From: Arthrobacter sp. FW306-07-I
GTDB lineage: Bacteria > Actinomycetota > Actinomycetes > Actinomycetales > Micrococcaceae
Length of the DNA stretch: 64,000 nt
Assembly (NCBI RefSeq): GCF_021800405.1
Contig: NZ_CP084550.1
Coordinates: 558,001-622,000, forward strand
Direction: 5' to 3'
Part shown: positions 1-8,814 of the stretch, in pieces
Position numbering within the stretch: position 1 is the first letter of the stretch
Layout: each line of letters starts with the position of its first letter
Notes under the pieces: model-generated
What the model was told of the DNA's origin: nothing
Seen by the model: only the letters and a program-made list of their open reading frames with translations
Databases searched by the model: none
Program-made: the position numbers and the translations under genes

Positions 1-148
1 AGTGTTCCTCGCTCAGCGTGTTGGCCAGGTGGGCGGCAATGTCGGCAGGTGACGACGACGGCGGGCAGGCCAGCGGAAAGGTGACGGCCGCCAGCGCAGC
101 CAACGCGCCGGCGTCGTCCGCTGTTGCCCTGCGGATGGTGTGGGTCAT
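1..148 (-). CDS. GNAT-family N-acetyltransferase, N-terminal fragment
   Basis: Only the first 49 codons are in the window; the gene continues past base 1. The start is the ATG complementary to 146-148. The N-terminus reads MTHTIRRATADDAGALAALA, the usual beginning of a GNAT fold (first beta strand, then 'R-A-T-A-D-D-A' leading into helix 1). The acetyl-CoA binding motif lies outside the window, so neither substrate nor activity can be judged. It follows the 2-hydroxyacid dehydrogenase gene by only 14 bases on the same strand, so the two are probably co-transcribed. Confidence 0.6.
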   Translation of the reverse strand, partial: MTHTIRRATADDAGALAALAAVTFPLACPPSSSPADIAAHLANTLSEEH

Positions 149-162
149 GCTGTTCTTCCGGG

Positions 163-1122
163 TCAGGCGGTGATGGTTCGGATGGGGGAGCCGGCCAGCC
201 AGGCGGTGATGTCCTCAAGGGCGCCGCCGTAAAACTGTCGGTAGCTTTCCTGGGTGACGTAGCCCAGGTGGGGGGAGAGCACGGTGTTGGGCGCAGCCAG
301 GAGCGGGTGCCCGGCCTGCAGGGGTTCCTGGTCGAAGACGTCCAAGGCGGCGCCCCGGATCCACCCCTCATTCAGCGCTTTGATCAGCGACTCCTGATCC
401 ACGAGCGGCCCGCGGGCGGTGTTCACCAGGATGCCGTCAGGCCCCAGCAGCCGCAGCTCTGCCTCGCCCACCGTGTTCTCCGAGCGTGGGGAGAGCCGCA
501 GGTGGAGGGTGGCCACGTCGGCAACCGTGAAGAGCTCCTCCTTGGACACCAGCCGGGCACCGGCCTCCTTGGCCGCGTCCGCAGTGAGATTCTGGCTCCA
601 CGCCACCACATCCATGCCGAAGGCCTGCCCGTAGGTGGCCACCCGCCGTCCGATCTTGCCCAGCCCCACGATCCCCAGCGTCTTTCCGGCCAGCTCCACA
701 CCAACAGTCGACTGCCACGTTCCGGCCCGGAGGGAGTTCTCCTCCGCTGGAAGGTGCCGGGCGATGGCCAGCAGCAGGGCCCAGGTCAGTTCCGGCGCTG
801 CCGTGGGCGAACCGGGCGTGCCGCACACCGTTACTCCGTGCTCGGCCGCGGCTGCCACGTCGATGGCGGCGTTCGCCATTCCGGTGGTGACCAGCAGCTC
901 AAGCCCTGGAAGCTTCTCAAACACCTCGCGCGGGAACGCCGTCCGCTCACGCATCGCAATCACCATGGTGGTGTCCGCCAGCGCCGAAACCAGGGCGTCC
1001 CGGGAAGCGAAAGGCTCGCGGTAGGAGGTCACGGTGACCCCCTCCGCCTCCAAGGCCGCGAAGTCGGCGAAGCCGTGGGCTACGTCCTGGTAGTCGTCGA
1101 GGATGGCCAAGCGGTGCGTCAT
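163..1122 (-). CDS. D-2-hydroxyacid dehydrogenase family protein
   Basis: Predicted 319-residue cytoplasmic NAD(P)-dependent oxidoreductase of the D-isomer-specific 2-hydroxyacid dehydrogenase family, which interconverts 2-keto acids and D-2-hydroxy acids. The Rossmann motif GIVGLGKIG is at about 150-158. The catalytic triad is visible: Arg237 in NTARGPLVD, Glu266 in DQEPL and His285 in SPHLGYVT. The ATG at 1122 was preferred over upstream in-frame codons because homology to the family begins at MTHRLAILDDYQD and the upstream extension is Arg-rich and unlike the family. The true substrate (glyoxylate, hydroxypyruvate, phosphoglycerate or other) cannot be told from sequence. It is divergent from the MFS gene at 1266. 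Confidence 0.85.
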   Translation of the reverse strand: MTHRLAILDDYQDVAHGFADFAALEAEGVTVTSYREPFASRDALVSALADTTMVIAMRERTAFPREVFEKLPGLELLVTTGMANAAIDVAAAAEHGVTVCGTPGSPTAAPELTWALLLAIARHLPAEENSLRAGTWQSTVGVELAGKTLGIVGLGKIGRRVATYGQAFGMDVVAWSQNLTADAAKEAGARLVSKEELFTVADVATLHLRLSPRSENTVGEAELRLLGPDGILVNTARGPLVDQESLIKALNEGWIRGAALDVFDQEPLQAGHPLLAAPNTVLSPHLGYVTQESYRQFYGGALEDITAWLAGSPIRTITA

Positions 1123-1265
1123 GGGTGTCCTTCCCAGTTTGCTGCGTCCTTGGGTCACGTTCATCGTATGGCAGCGCCGGCCGGGAGGGCGCCTAAAACT
1201 CCAGCAACGCCGGGCATGATAGCAATGGGAGTGATGAATCCTCGCCCATTCCCGATTTTGTCCCT

Positions 1266-2459
1266 GTGAGCGGCCGCGTCCTGTCCCGCATTCCGAAAAG
1301 CTGGGTCCTGCTGGCCTGCATCGGCCTGCTTGCGCTGAACCTCCGCGGCCCTTTCGTCGCCGTCGCACCCCTGGTGGACCTCATGCAGGCGGAACTGCAT
1401 TTTTCGCCGGTCATGCTGGGGCTGCTGACCAGCATCCCCGTCCTCTGCTTCTCGCTCGCGGCTCCCTTGGCGTCCCTTGCGGCCCGGAAATTCGGTGCCG
1501 AGTTCGCCGTTACGCTGACCATCCTGGGAGTCCTGGCCGGCGTGCTGGTGCGCTCCGCCGGGGGCCCGGTGCTGGTGGTGGCCGGCACGGTGGTCCTTGG
1601 CGTGGCCATCACGGTGGGCAACATCGCGGTGCCGCTGATCATCCGCCGCGATTTCGCTCCGCGGCGGCAGGGGACGGCCATGGGAATCTACACCGCCGCG
1701 CTGAACATCGGGTCCTTCCTGACCTCGGTCATCATGGCTCCGCTTGCGGCCGCGACGGGGTGGAGAGTTGCCTTGGCCAGTGTTGCCGTCCTGGCCGTCG
1801 CCGCCGTGGTGGTGTGGGTCCTGGCGGTGGGACCGCGGACGGCATTCCTGGCTGAGGCTGAGGATGGCGGGGACGCGCCACTCGCGAGGGTGGGGGGTTC
1901 CGGCTGGATCACGTTCGGGCTTACGGCCGGGTTCGGTGGCCAGGCGTTCTCCTACTACGGAGTCACGGCGTGGCTGCCCAGCTACCTGCACGACGAGCTG
2001 GGCATGAGCGCCGCAGAGGCCGGAGCCGCCTCCTCGATCTTCCAGATCCTCGCCATAGTGGGCGGGCTCGGCGTGCCATTTGCAGCCAAATATATGAGCA
2101 CGACGGCGGTGGCGGTCACCCTGGGTGCCTTGTGGCTTCCCGTTCCGGTGGGGCTGCTTCTCGCGCCGCAGTTGTGGTGGCTGTGGTCAACGTCCGGCGG
2201 CATCGCCCAGGGCGGCGGCATCACGTTGATCTTCATCGCCATCATCAAGCTGGCCCGCGACCAGGCCTCCGCCGGGCGGATGTCCGCCACCGTCCAGGGC
2301 CTGGGCTACTGCCTCGGAGCGGTGGCCCCGCCGCTGGTGGGCTTCGTGCACGACAGCGCGGAGTCGTGGACCCCCGCGTTGCTGGTCATCCTGGTTTCGG
2401 TGCTGACCTTCTTCGTCAGCACCACCCTCTCTGTGCGGAAGGTGCCTAAAGGCCGCTAA
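1266..2459 (+). CDS. MFS transporter, CynX/NimT-like
   Basis: 397-residue integral membrane protein with about 12 hydrophobic segments. The N-terminal ALNLRGPFVAVAPLVD after the first membrane helix is typical of the CynX (cyanate)/NimT (2-nitroimidazole) branch of the major facilitator superfamily. A charged motif KFGAEFAV follows TM2, and a long loop near residues 195-210 separates the two six-helix halves. The start is GTG at 1266. It is divergent from the hydroxyacid dehydrogenase with 143 bases between the starts. The exported or imported compound is unknown; no cyanase or other substrate clue is nearby. Confidence 0.8.
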   Translation: MSGRVLSRIPKSWVLLACIGLLALNLRGPFVAVAPLVDLMQAELHFSPVMLGLLTSIPVLCFSLAAPLASLAARKFGAEFAVTLTILGVLAGVLVRSAGGPVLVVAGTVVLGVAITVGNIAVPLIIRRDFAPRRQGTAMGIYTAALNIGSFLTSVIMAPLAAATGWRVALASVAVLAVAAVVVWVLAVGPRTAFLAEAEDGGDAPLARVGGSGWITFGLTAGFGGQAFSYYGVTAWLPSYLHDELGMSAAEAGAASSIFQILAIVGGLGVPFAAKYMSTTAVAVTLGALWLPVPVGLLLAPQLWWLWSTSGGIAQGGGITLIFIAIIKLARDQASAGRMSATVQGLGYCLGAVAPPLVGFVHDSAESWTPALLVILVSVLTFFVSTTLSVRKVPKGR

Positions 2460-2492
2460 GGCGAGGTGCCGCCGTCGGGCTTCTTCTTTAAA

Positions 2493-2566
2493 CACCTCAC
2501 GCGAGATGCCATTTGAGCGCAATGTTTCCTTGGAACATTGCCGTTAAACGCCATCTCGCGGAGGTG
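2493..2566. repeat. long imperfect inverted repeat
   Basis: Left arm 2493-2530 and right arm 2532-2566 are nearly complementary. The outer CACCTC/GAGGTG, the CGCGAGATG/CATCTCGCG and the inner CAATGTT/AACATTG blocks pair exactly, with an internal bulge of about 11 bases. It sits between the convergent MFS and malate synthase genes, so it could terminate transcription both ways, although no T-run follows. It shares a CGCCATC core with hairpins near 7606 and 14511. Confidence 0.6.
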
Positions 2567-2659
2567 ACTGTGGTGCTCCGTTGCCGGACCGGCGCCCCGG
2601 ATTTCGGGGGGCCTGTTGCGAAGGGCGTGCCGGCCCGGCAAACGGAAGTTTCTTGAGTG

Positions 2660-4312
2660 TCAGGCCGCAGCCAGCTCCTCAACCGTTGCCTTCTCGCGGG
2701 CCTCGGTCAGGTAGCGGGCATAGGCGGGAAGCGTGAGGAAGGACGGGAACTCGGTGGCGAGGGTGACTTCCTCGAAGATGTCCCGGGCGTCCTCGAACCG
2801 GTCGCCGTCGAAGCGTTCCAGCCGGGCGAATTCCTCGTCCAGCAGTTCCTCCACCCACTCGTGGCTGACGATCTCGCCGTGGTCCGTGATGGCCCGGGCA
2901 TAGATCCACTGCCACAGCTGGGACCGGGAGATCTCGGCGGTGGCGGCGTCCTCCATGAGGTTGTGGATGGCCACCGCGCCGTTGCCGCGCAGCCAGGACT
3001 CGATGTAGCGGATCCCCACTTCGATGTTGTTCCGAATGCCCTGTTCGGTGATGGTGCCGTGCAGGGAAGCAATATCGATGAGGGCACGGTCGTCAGGGGT
3101 GACGTCCTCGCGGAGCTTGCCGAGCTGGTTGGGGCGGTCGCCGAGGACGCCGTCGAACACCTCACGGCAGATGGGCACCAGGTCCGGGTGGGCCACCCAG
3201 GAGCCGTCGAAGCCATCATTGGCCTCGCGGGTCTTGTCAGCGCAGACCTTCTCGAGGGCGTTGGCGTTGGCTTCGGGGTCCTTGCGGTTGGGCACGGCTG
3301 CAGCCATACCGCCGATGGCCATGGCGCCGCGCTTGTGGCAGGCCCGGACCAGCTGTTCGGTGTAGGCGCGCATGAAGGGGGCCGTCATGGTCACCTGGCT
3401 GCGGTCCGGCATCACGAAGCGGGGGCCGCGGGTGCGGAAGTTCTTGATGATGGAGAAGATGTAGTCCCAGCGGCCGGCGTTCAGGCCCGCGGCGTGGTCG
3501 CGCAGCTCGTAGAGGATCTCCTCCATTTCGAACGCGGCGGTGATGGTTTCGATCAGCACCGTTGCGCGGATGGTGCCCTGCGGGATGCCGAGCAAGTCCT
3601 GGGCCAGGATGAAGATGTCGTTCCACAGCCGGGCTTCGAGGTGGTTCTCGATCTTGGGCAGGTAGAAGTACGGGCCCTTGCCCTGGGCCAGAAGGCGGCG
3701 GGCGTTGTGGAAGAAGAACAAGCCGAAGTCCACGATGCCGCCGGCGACCGGCTGGCCGTCGATCAGCATGTGCTTCTCCGGCAGGTGCCAGCCGCGGGGC
3801 CGGACCACGATGGTGGGCAGGTCGCCGGCCGGGCGGAGCTTGTATTCCTTTCCCTCTTCGCTGGTGAAGTCGATCCGGCGCTCCAGCGCATCGGTGAGAT
3901 TCAGCTGGCCCTTGATGACGTTGCGCCATGTCGGGGTGGAGGAGTCCTCCATGTCCGCGAGCCACACCTTGGCTCCGGAGTTCAGGGCGTTGATGGTCAT
4001 CTTCTTGTCCACAGGGCCCGTGATTTCCACCCGGCGGTCCTCGAGGCCAGGTGCCGGGGGAGCGACCCGCCAGGACGGGTCATTCCGGATGTGCTCGGTC
4101 TCCCGGAGGAACCGCGGATCGGCGCCGGCAGCGATGTCAGCCCGCCGCGTGCGCCGTGCCTGCAGCAGCTCCTGCCGGCGGCTGGCAGTGGCCCGGTGCA
4201 GCTTCGCGATGAACGTCAGAGCGTCCGGGGTAAGTACTTCGTCCTGCCGGCAAATCGGCTGCGCGGTCAGGGTAATGCCATTGATCGTGAAGCTATCGGT
4301 GAAGCTGTTCAT
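2660..4312 (-). CDS. aceB: malate synthase A
   Basis: 550 residues, the usual length for malate synthase A. It condenses glyoxylate with acetyl-CoA to malate, the second step of the glyoxylate shunt, in the cytoplasm. The conserved active-site stretch [11 protein letters not shown] lies at about 171-181, with '[12 protein letters not shown]' at about 118-129 and '[17 protein letters not shown]' in the middle of the barrel. The ATG at 4312 has the ribosome site AAGGAGACTGAG just upstream. It lies downstream of isocitrate lyase on the same strand with a 250-base gap, so it may have its own promoter. Confidence 0.97.
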   Translation of the reverse strand: MNSFTDSFTINGITLTAQPICRQDEVLTPDALTFIAKLHRATASRRQELLQARRTRRADIAAGADPRFLRETEHIRNDPSWRVAPPAPGLEDRRVEITGPVDKKMTINALNSGAKVWLADMEDSSTPTWRNVIKGQLNLTDALERRIDFTSEEGKEYKLRPAGDLPTIVVRPRGWHLPEKHMLIDGQPVAGGIVDFGLFFFHNARRLLAQGKGPYFYLPKIENHLEARLWNDIFILAQDLLGIPQGTIRATVLIETITAAFEMEEILYELRDHAAGLNAGRWDYIFSIIKNFRTRGPRFVMPDRSQVTMTAPFMRAYTEQLVRACHKRGAMAIGGMAAAVPNRKDPEANANALEKVCADKTREANDGFDGSWVAHPDLVPICREVFDGVLGDRPNQLGKLREDVTPDDRALIDIASLHGTITEQGIRNNIEVGIRYIESWLRGNGAVAIHNLMEDAATAEISRSQLWQWIYARAITDHGEIVSHEWVEELLDEEFARLERFDGDRFEDARDIFEEVTLATEFPSFLTLPAYARYLTEAREKATVEELAAA

Positions 4313-4562
4313 CTCAGTCTCCTTAAAGACAAAAGGGAAGTTCGACGGCGGGACTTACCTGGGTGGGCCGGGATCGGAAATCCTCCGCGTGCTATCCCCA
4401 TCTCCGGCGTAAGACCTCGCAAAGCTCGGTCGACGCCGGGGACAGGGCCCCTTTACGCACGCTTCCGGATTCCCCATCCCGGCCAGGCGACGTCACGCTC
4501 AGGCGCGTGCCGCCGTCGTGCCTCTTCGGTGAGCGAGGCGAATGGCTCACCTTGGGCGAAAA

Positions 4563-5879
4563 TTAGTGGAACTGGCCCTCTTCGGTCGATCCGACCAATG
4601 CGAGGGTGGAGGCGTTCGGGTTGAGCGCCGTGGAGATGCTGTCGAAGTAGCCGGTGCCGACTTCGCGCTGGTGCTTGGTTGCGGTGTAGCCGCGGGACTC
4701 GGAGGCGAATTCCTTTTCCTGGAGTTCGACGTAGGCGCTCATGCCTTCCCGGGCGTAGCCGTGGGCGAGGTCGAACATCGAGTAGTTCAGGGCGTGGAAG
4801 CCGGCCAGGGTGATGAACTGGAACGTGAAGCCCATGGCGCCGAGCTCGCGCTGGAACTTGGCGATGGTGTCGTCGTCCAGGTGCTTGCGCCAGTTGAAGG
4901 ACGGCGAGCAGTTGTAGGAAAGCATTTGGTCCGGGAACTCGGCCTTGACCGATTCGGCGAACTTGCGGGCCAGTTCCAGGTCCGGGGTGCCCGTTTCCAT
5001 CCAGATGAGGTCGGAGTACGGGGCGTAGGCCTTGGCGCGGGCGATGCAGGGTTCGATGCCGTTGCGGACCTTGTAGAAGCCCTCCGCGGTGCGCTCGCCG
5101 GTGATGAATTCCTGGTCCCGCTCGTCGACGTCGGAGGTGATGAGGGTGGCTGCCTCGGCGTCGGTGCGGGCGATGACGACGGTGGGGGTGCCGGCGACGT
5201 CAGCTGCCAGGCGGGCGGCGTTCAGGGTGCGCACGTGTTGCTGGGTGGGGATGAGCACCTTGCCGCCCAAGTGGCCGCACTTCTTTTCGGATGCCAGCTG
5301 GTCTTCCCAGTGAACACCTGAGGCGCCGGCCTGGATCATGGACTTCATGAGCTCGTACGCGTTCAGTGGGCCGCCGAAGCCGGCCTCGGCGTCTGCAACG
5401 ATCGGGACCAGCCAGTCCTCAACGGTCTGGATGCCCTCGGAGAACTCGATCTGGTCGGCACGGAGCAGGGCGTTGTTGATGCGACGGACCACGGTGGGGA
5501 CCGAGTTGGCCGGGTAGAGGGACTGGTCCGGGTAGGTGTGGCCCGAGTTGTTGGCGTCCGCTGCAACCTGCCAGCCGGAGAGGTAGATGGCGCGGAGGCC
5601 GGCCTTGACCTGCTGCACGGCCTGGTTGCCGGTGAGGGCGCCCAGGGCGTTGGTGTAGCCGCCGGTCTTCTGCTCTTCGGTGAGCTGCTTCCACAGCTTC
5701 TCCGAACCCCGCCGGGCCAGGGTGTGCTCTTCGGAGACGCGGCCGCGGAGGCGGACGACGTCGGAAGCTGAGTAGTCCCGGGTCACACCTTCCCAGCGGG
5801 GGTTGGCGGCCCACTCGAGCTCCAGGGCGGCGGCCTGCTCTTCGGGCGTCTGCTGGGTGGGCTCAAATGCTGCAGTCAT
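4563..5879 (-). CDS. aceA: isocitrate lyase
   Basis: 438 residues. Cleaves isocitrate to succinate and glyoxylate, the entry step of the glyoxylate shunt during growth on acetate or fatty acids. The catalytic cysteine is Cys201 in the signature KKCGHLGGK. Other conserved blocks are '[12 protein letters not shown]' (99-110) and '[10 protein letters not shown]' (161-170), a metal-binding region. The ATG at 5879 was chosen because AAGGAGATCAACG stands directly upstream; the reading frame extends further up without family similarity. It is divergent from a RamB-like regulator, with a shared inverted repeat in between. Confidence 0.97.
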   Translation of the reverse strand: MTAAFEPTQQTPEEQAAALELEWAANPRWEGVTRDYSASDVVRLRGRVSEEHTLARRGSEKLWKQLTEEQKTGGYTNALGALTGNQAVQQVKAGLRAIYLSGWQVAADANNSGHTYPDQSLYPANSVPTVVRRINNALLRADQIEFSEGIQTVEDWLVPIVADAEAGFGGPLNAYELMKSMIQAGASGVHWEDQLASEKKCGHLGGKVLIPTQQHVRTLNAARLAADVAGTPTVVIARTDAEAATLITSDVDERDQEFITGERTAEGFYKVRNGIEPCIARAKAYAPYSDLIWMETGTPDLELARKFAESVKAEFPDQMLSYNCSPSFNWRKHLDDDTIAKFQRELGAMGFTFQFITLAGFHALNYSMFDLAHGYAREGMSAYVELQEKEFASESRGYTATKHQREVGTGYFDSISTALNPNASTLALVGSTEEGQFH

Positions 5880-5988
5880 CGTTGATCTCCTTGATTGAGC
5901 TCCGGATGGAGTAGGTGGGAGCCGCGTCGTTGAGGCTCCCACCGGCTTATCCGGCGCGGTGTTTCTTTCCGTGACAACTACTTTTCAG

Positions 5989-6018
5989 CACTTTCAACCC
6001 CCTTTCTAGATGAAAGTG
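5989..6018. promoter_or_regulatory. inverted repeat, candidate operator of the RamB-like regulator
   Basis: CACTTTCA (5989-5996) and TGAAAGTG (6011-6018) are perfect inverted 8-mers separated by 14 bases, in the 149-base region between the divergent aceA and regulator genes. A further GGAAAG follows at 6021. The position suits control of aceA and autoregulation. RamB-type regulators of corynebacteria bind the aceA/aceB promoters; whether this repeat is the site here is inference. Confidence 0.5.
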
Positions 6019-6028
6019 GTGGAAAGAA

Positions 6029-7540
6029 ATGCACTTCTTCACGTATTCTTCAGAAATGTCGCCTTCAAGTTGGAACAGAGACGTTTCCCAGCCTCCGTCC
6101 ACCGCCGCAGCGGAACTGGACGTTATCGCCCTGGGCCGCCGGGTCCGCCATCTGCGCAAACAAGCCGGGCTCACGCTCGATGACCTGAGCGCCGCCGTCG
6201 GCACCGCGCCCAGCCAGCTAAGCCTGATTGAAAACGGCAAGCGCGAGCCCAAGCTGACGCTGCTCCAGCACCTTGCTGCAGCGCTGAACGTCACCATCGA
6301 CCAGCTGCTCGGCGCTGAGCCACCCAGCCGCCGGGCCGCCCTTGAGATCGAGCTGGAACGGTACCAGCGGGGGCCGCTGTACGAGTCCCTGGACCTGCCC
6401 AAGATCCGCATCAGCTCGCGGCTGCCGCTGGATGTCCTGGAGGCCCAGGTGGGGCTGCTGCATGAGCTGGAACGCAAGATGAATGAGCAGGTGGCCACCC
6501 CCGAGGAGGCACGCCGCGCCAATGGTGAGCTGCGGGCGATGATGCGGGAACGGGGCAACTACTTTCCTGAGTACGAGGCCGAGGCACAAAAGGTCCTCAA
6601 GGAGGTGGGCTACACCACCGGTCCGCTGAGCCAGCACGTCATTGCGGATATCGCCGCGCACCTCGGTTTCACCCTGCACCACGTGGGGGATCTGCCGCAT
6701 TCCACCCGTTCAGTGACGGATTTGAAGAACCGCAAAATTTACCTGACGCAGAGCCAGCGGCAGGACCATGACCCCCGCTCGGTGTTGCTGCAGGCGCTGG
6801 GGCACTACGTCCTGGGCCACGAGACGCCCAAGAACTACGGCGACTTCCTTGCGCAGCGGGTGGCCACCAACTATTTCGCCGCCGCACTATTGCTGCCCGA
6901 GCAGGCCACCGTCGAATTTCTGCAGAAAGCCAAGGCGGCCAAGGAAATCGCGGTGGAAGACATCCGGGATGCCTTCGCCGTTTCCTACGAGACCGCGGCG
7001 CACCGCTTCACCAACCTGGCCACGAAGCACCTGGGCATCACCACGCACTTCCAGAAGACACACCAAAGCGGCATCATCTACAAGGCCTACGAGAATGACG
7101 GTGTGAACTTCCCCCAGGACCACACCGGCGCCATCGAGGGGCAGCCGTCGTGCAAGGCCTGGACGTCACGGGCAGTCTTCGATGTGCCGGACAAGTTCAG
7201 TGCCTACAGCCAGTACACCGATACGCCGTCCGGGACCTACTGGTGCACCGCGCGCACTGAGCGTTCCCCCAGCGGTGAATTCTCGCTCAGCATCGGGGTG
7301 CCGTACCAGCACGTGAAGTGGTTCCGTGGCCGCGAAACCAGCGCCCGCGCCACCTCCAACTGCCCCGACCCCACCTGCTGCAAGCGGCCGCCGGCCGAAC
7401 TGACCAACCAGTGGGCAGGCAACGCCTGGCCGTCGGCACGTGCCCACTCGCATCTGCTGGCTGCGATGCCTCCCGGAGCCTTTCCCGGCGTGGACGAGAC
7501 TGAGGTGTACAGCTTCCTGCAGGCCCACTCGGGGAGTTAG
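6029..7540 (+). CDS. RamB/ScfR-like XRE-family transcriptional regulator
   Basis: 503 residues. An XRE helix-turn-helix spans about 36-94 (GLTLDDLSAAVG ... QLSLIENGKREP). A middle region related to IrrE/ImmA peptidases follows, with LGHYVLGHE in place of a clean HExxH, so peptidase activity is doubtful. The C-terminal domain carries Cys residues (CPDPTCCKRPP) and is typical of short-chain fatty-acid/acetate regulators. Such proteins (RamB in corynebacteria) control aceA and aceB, and the divergent aceA neighbour supports the same job here. The ATG at 6029 has GGTGGAAAG upstream; the ATG at 6056 is a weaker alternative with no visible ribosome site. Confidence 0.85.
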   Translation: MHFFTYSSEMSPSSWNRDVSQPPSTAAAELDVIALGRRVRHLRKQAGLTLDDLSAAVGTAPSQLSLIENGKREPKLTLLQHLAAALNVTIDQLLGAEPPSRRAALEIELERYQRGPLYESLDLPKIRISSRLPLDVLEAQVGLLHELERKMNEQVATPEEARRANGELRAMMRERGNYFPEYEAEAQKVLKEVGYTTGPLSQHVIADIAAHLGFTLHHVGDLPHSTRSVTDLKNRKIYLTQSQRQDHDPRSVLLQALGHYVLGHETPKNYGDFLAQRVATNYFAAALLLPEQATVEFLQKAKAAKEIAVEDIRDAFAVSYETAAHRFTNLATKHLGITTHFQKTHQSGIIYKAYENDGVNFPQDHTGAIEGQPSCKAWTSRAVFDVPDKFSAYSQYTDTPSGTYWCTARTERSPSGEFSLSIGVPYQHVKWFRGRETSARATSNCPDPTCCKRPPAELTNQWAGNAWPSARAHSHLLAAMPPGAFPGVDETEVYSFLQAHSGS

Positions 7541-7546
7541 CAGAAA

Positions 7547-7650
7547 CGCCCCATGAGATCTTGCCGGTTTCTTCACGACGCGCCATCAGATCTTGCGGCC
7601 TTCTTCACGACGCGCCATCACTTTCTTGAGGAAAGTGATGGCGCGTCGTG
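7547..7650. repeat. 32-bp tandem units ending in a perfect 20-bp hairpin
   Basis: Two diverged units with core CATGAGATCTTGCC / CATCAGATCTTGCG are offset by exactly 32 bases (ATGAG at 7553, ATCAG at 7585). A third phase begins at 7617 but turns into a hairpin: 7606-7625 pairs perfectly with 7631-7650 (20 bp, loop TTGAG), containing CGCGCCATCACTTTC. The element begins a few bases after the regulator stop codon and may terminate transcription, but there is no T-run. Confidence 0.7.
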
Positions 7651-7666
7651 GCTTGTGCTGCGAAAG

Positions 7667-7773
7667 GTGAGCGGGCGTTGGGGTTTAAGCCGTCATAAGT
7701 GAGCGGGCGTTGGAGGATTTCCTGCGAAAGGTGAGCGGGCGTTTGAGGGTTTCCTGCCAAAGGTGAGCGGGCG
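7667..7773. repeat. tandem array, four GTGAGCGGGCG units at 32-bp spacing
   Basis: The 11-mer GTGAGCGGGCG starts at 7667, 7699, 7731 and 7763, exactly 32 bases apart. The intervening 21 bases are partly conserved (GAGG.TTTCCTGC.AAAG in units 2 and 3). The last unit abuts the end of the TAXI receptor gene. The array is not CRISPR-like: the conserved part is too short and the intervals are related to each other. Confidence 0.75.
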
Positions 7774-7779
7774 TCCCAG

Positions 7780-8814
7780 CTAGCCGTGCAGCGTCCGGTA
7801 CGCGTCCGCGGCGGCGGCGTGCAGGGGGACGCCGGCGGTGTTGATGAGGCTCTCCGCGCTAAGGAACTGAACGCCCAGGGTTGACTGCGGAATCAGCTCC
7901 CCGGCGTTGTGCACCAGCAGCTGCACCGTCCGCTCCACGGTGGCGTTGTCCAGGTCCCGGCGGCACAGGAGCAAGTTGGGTGCTCCCACCGTCCACACTG
8001 CCGGAACACCGGGATAGCTGCCTTCCGGGATCAGGACGCGGTCGTACATGCCGCCATATCGTCGGCGCAGTTCCGGCAGCAGACCCGACAAGTCCAGCAG
8101 TCCAAGTGCCACCTCCTGCTGGGCCGTCGCGATGGCAGCCGTGGGAACCCCGCCGGACCAGAACAGGGCATCAACCGTTCCAGCTTTAAGGGCGGCGATC
8201 CCGTCATTGAGGCCAAGGTTCTCGACGGCGGCAGTCCCGGCAGCGGGCGCAGCGGCATCCGCCGAGGTGCCCAGGCCTGCTGCCTGGAGCAGCCGGGGAG
8301 TGGTCAGGGACGTGCCCGATCCCGGCTGGCCAACCGCAACCCGGCGTCCTGCCAACCCGGAGATGTCCCGGATGCCGCTGTCCTTCCGCACCACGCAGTG
8401 GACGTAGTTTTCGTACACCTTCCCAATGGCGGCGATCTCCGCTCCAGCGCCCGGCTGGACGGCGGCGTCGGCCAGGGCTACGGCAAAGGCGGCCCGCCCG
8501 GCCTGCAGTTCGGCGATATTGTCCAGGCTTCCGCCCGTGGCCACCGCCCGCGCGTGCGCGGCAACGCCGTGGCGCTCCAGCGCGGCGGCCAGCAACGTTG
8601 AGAACTCCAGGTAGAACCCGCCCGGTTCGCCGCCGGCCACCACCAGGGTCTCGGGCCGGTCCCCGCCGGTACAGGCAACGAGGGAGGGCGGCAGCAACGC
8701 TCCGAGTCCGACGGCGAGGGCTGACTTCAGCACGGACCGTCGGGGCGGGAAGGGGCCAGGGAAGCCGGGGGAGCCAGCCGTGCCCGGGGAACCAGAAGCA
8801 CCAGGGTCAGGCAC
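7780..8814 (-). CDS. TAXI-family TRAP solute receptor, Tat lipoprotein
   Basis: 344 residues. The N-terminus has a twin-arginine motif RRSVLK (25-30), a hydrophobic stretch and a lipobox SLVAC with Cys48, so it should be folded, exported by Tat and lipid-anchored outside the membrane. The rest matches the TAXI (TRAP-associated extracytoplasmic immunogenic) solute-binding family: VVAGGEPGGFYLE, ATGGSLDNIAELQAG, AVGQPGSGT, DALFWSGGVP. The GTG at 8814 overlaps the histidine kinase stop by 8 bases (GTGCCTGA), which implies coupled translation. No TRAP membrane subunits are nearby, so a role as ligand sensor for the two-component system is more likely than transport; this is inference. Confidence 0.85.
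   Translation of the reverse strand: MPDPGASGSPGTAGSPGFPGPFPPRRSVLKSALAVGLGALLPPSLVACTGGDRPETLVVAGGEPGGFYLEFSTLLAAALERHGVAAHARAVATGGSLDNIAELQAGRAAFAVALADAAVQPGAGAEIAAIGKVYENYVHCVVRKDSGIRDISGLAGRRVAVGQPGSGTSLTTPRLLQAAGLGTSADAAAPAAGTAAVENLGLNDGIAALKAGTVDALFWSGGVPTAAIATAQQEVALGLLDLSGLLPELRRRYGGMYDRVLIPEGSYPGVPAVWTVGAPNLLLCRRDLDNATVERTVQLLVHNAGELIPQSTLGVQFLSAESLINTAGVPLHAAAADAYRTLHG

Noticed and set aside
4528..4551. GGTGAGC/GCTCACC hairpin after isocitrate lyase
   Set aside because: Only 7 bp with no T-run; too weak to call as a terminator.
2657..4624. A 655-codon plus-strand open frame across malate synthase
   Set aside because: It is the antisense shadow of aceB, whose protein matches the family along its whole length; the opposite frame has no family-like motif.
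7547..7773. A short CRISPR array
   Set aside because: The repeated part is only about 11-15 bases, intervals between repeats are related to each other, and there are no cas genes.
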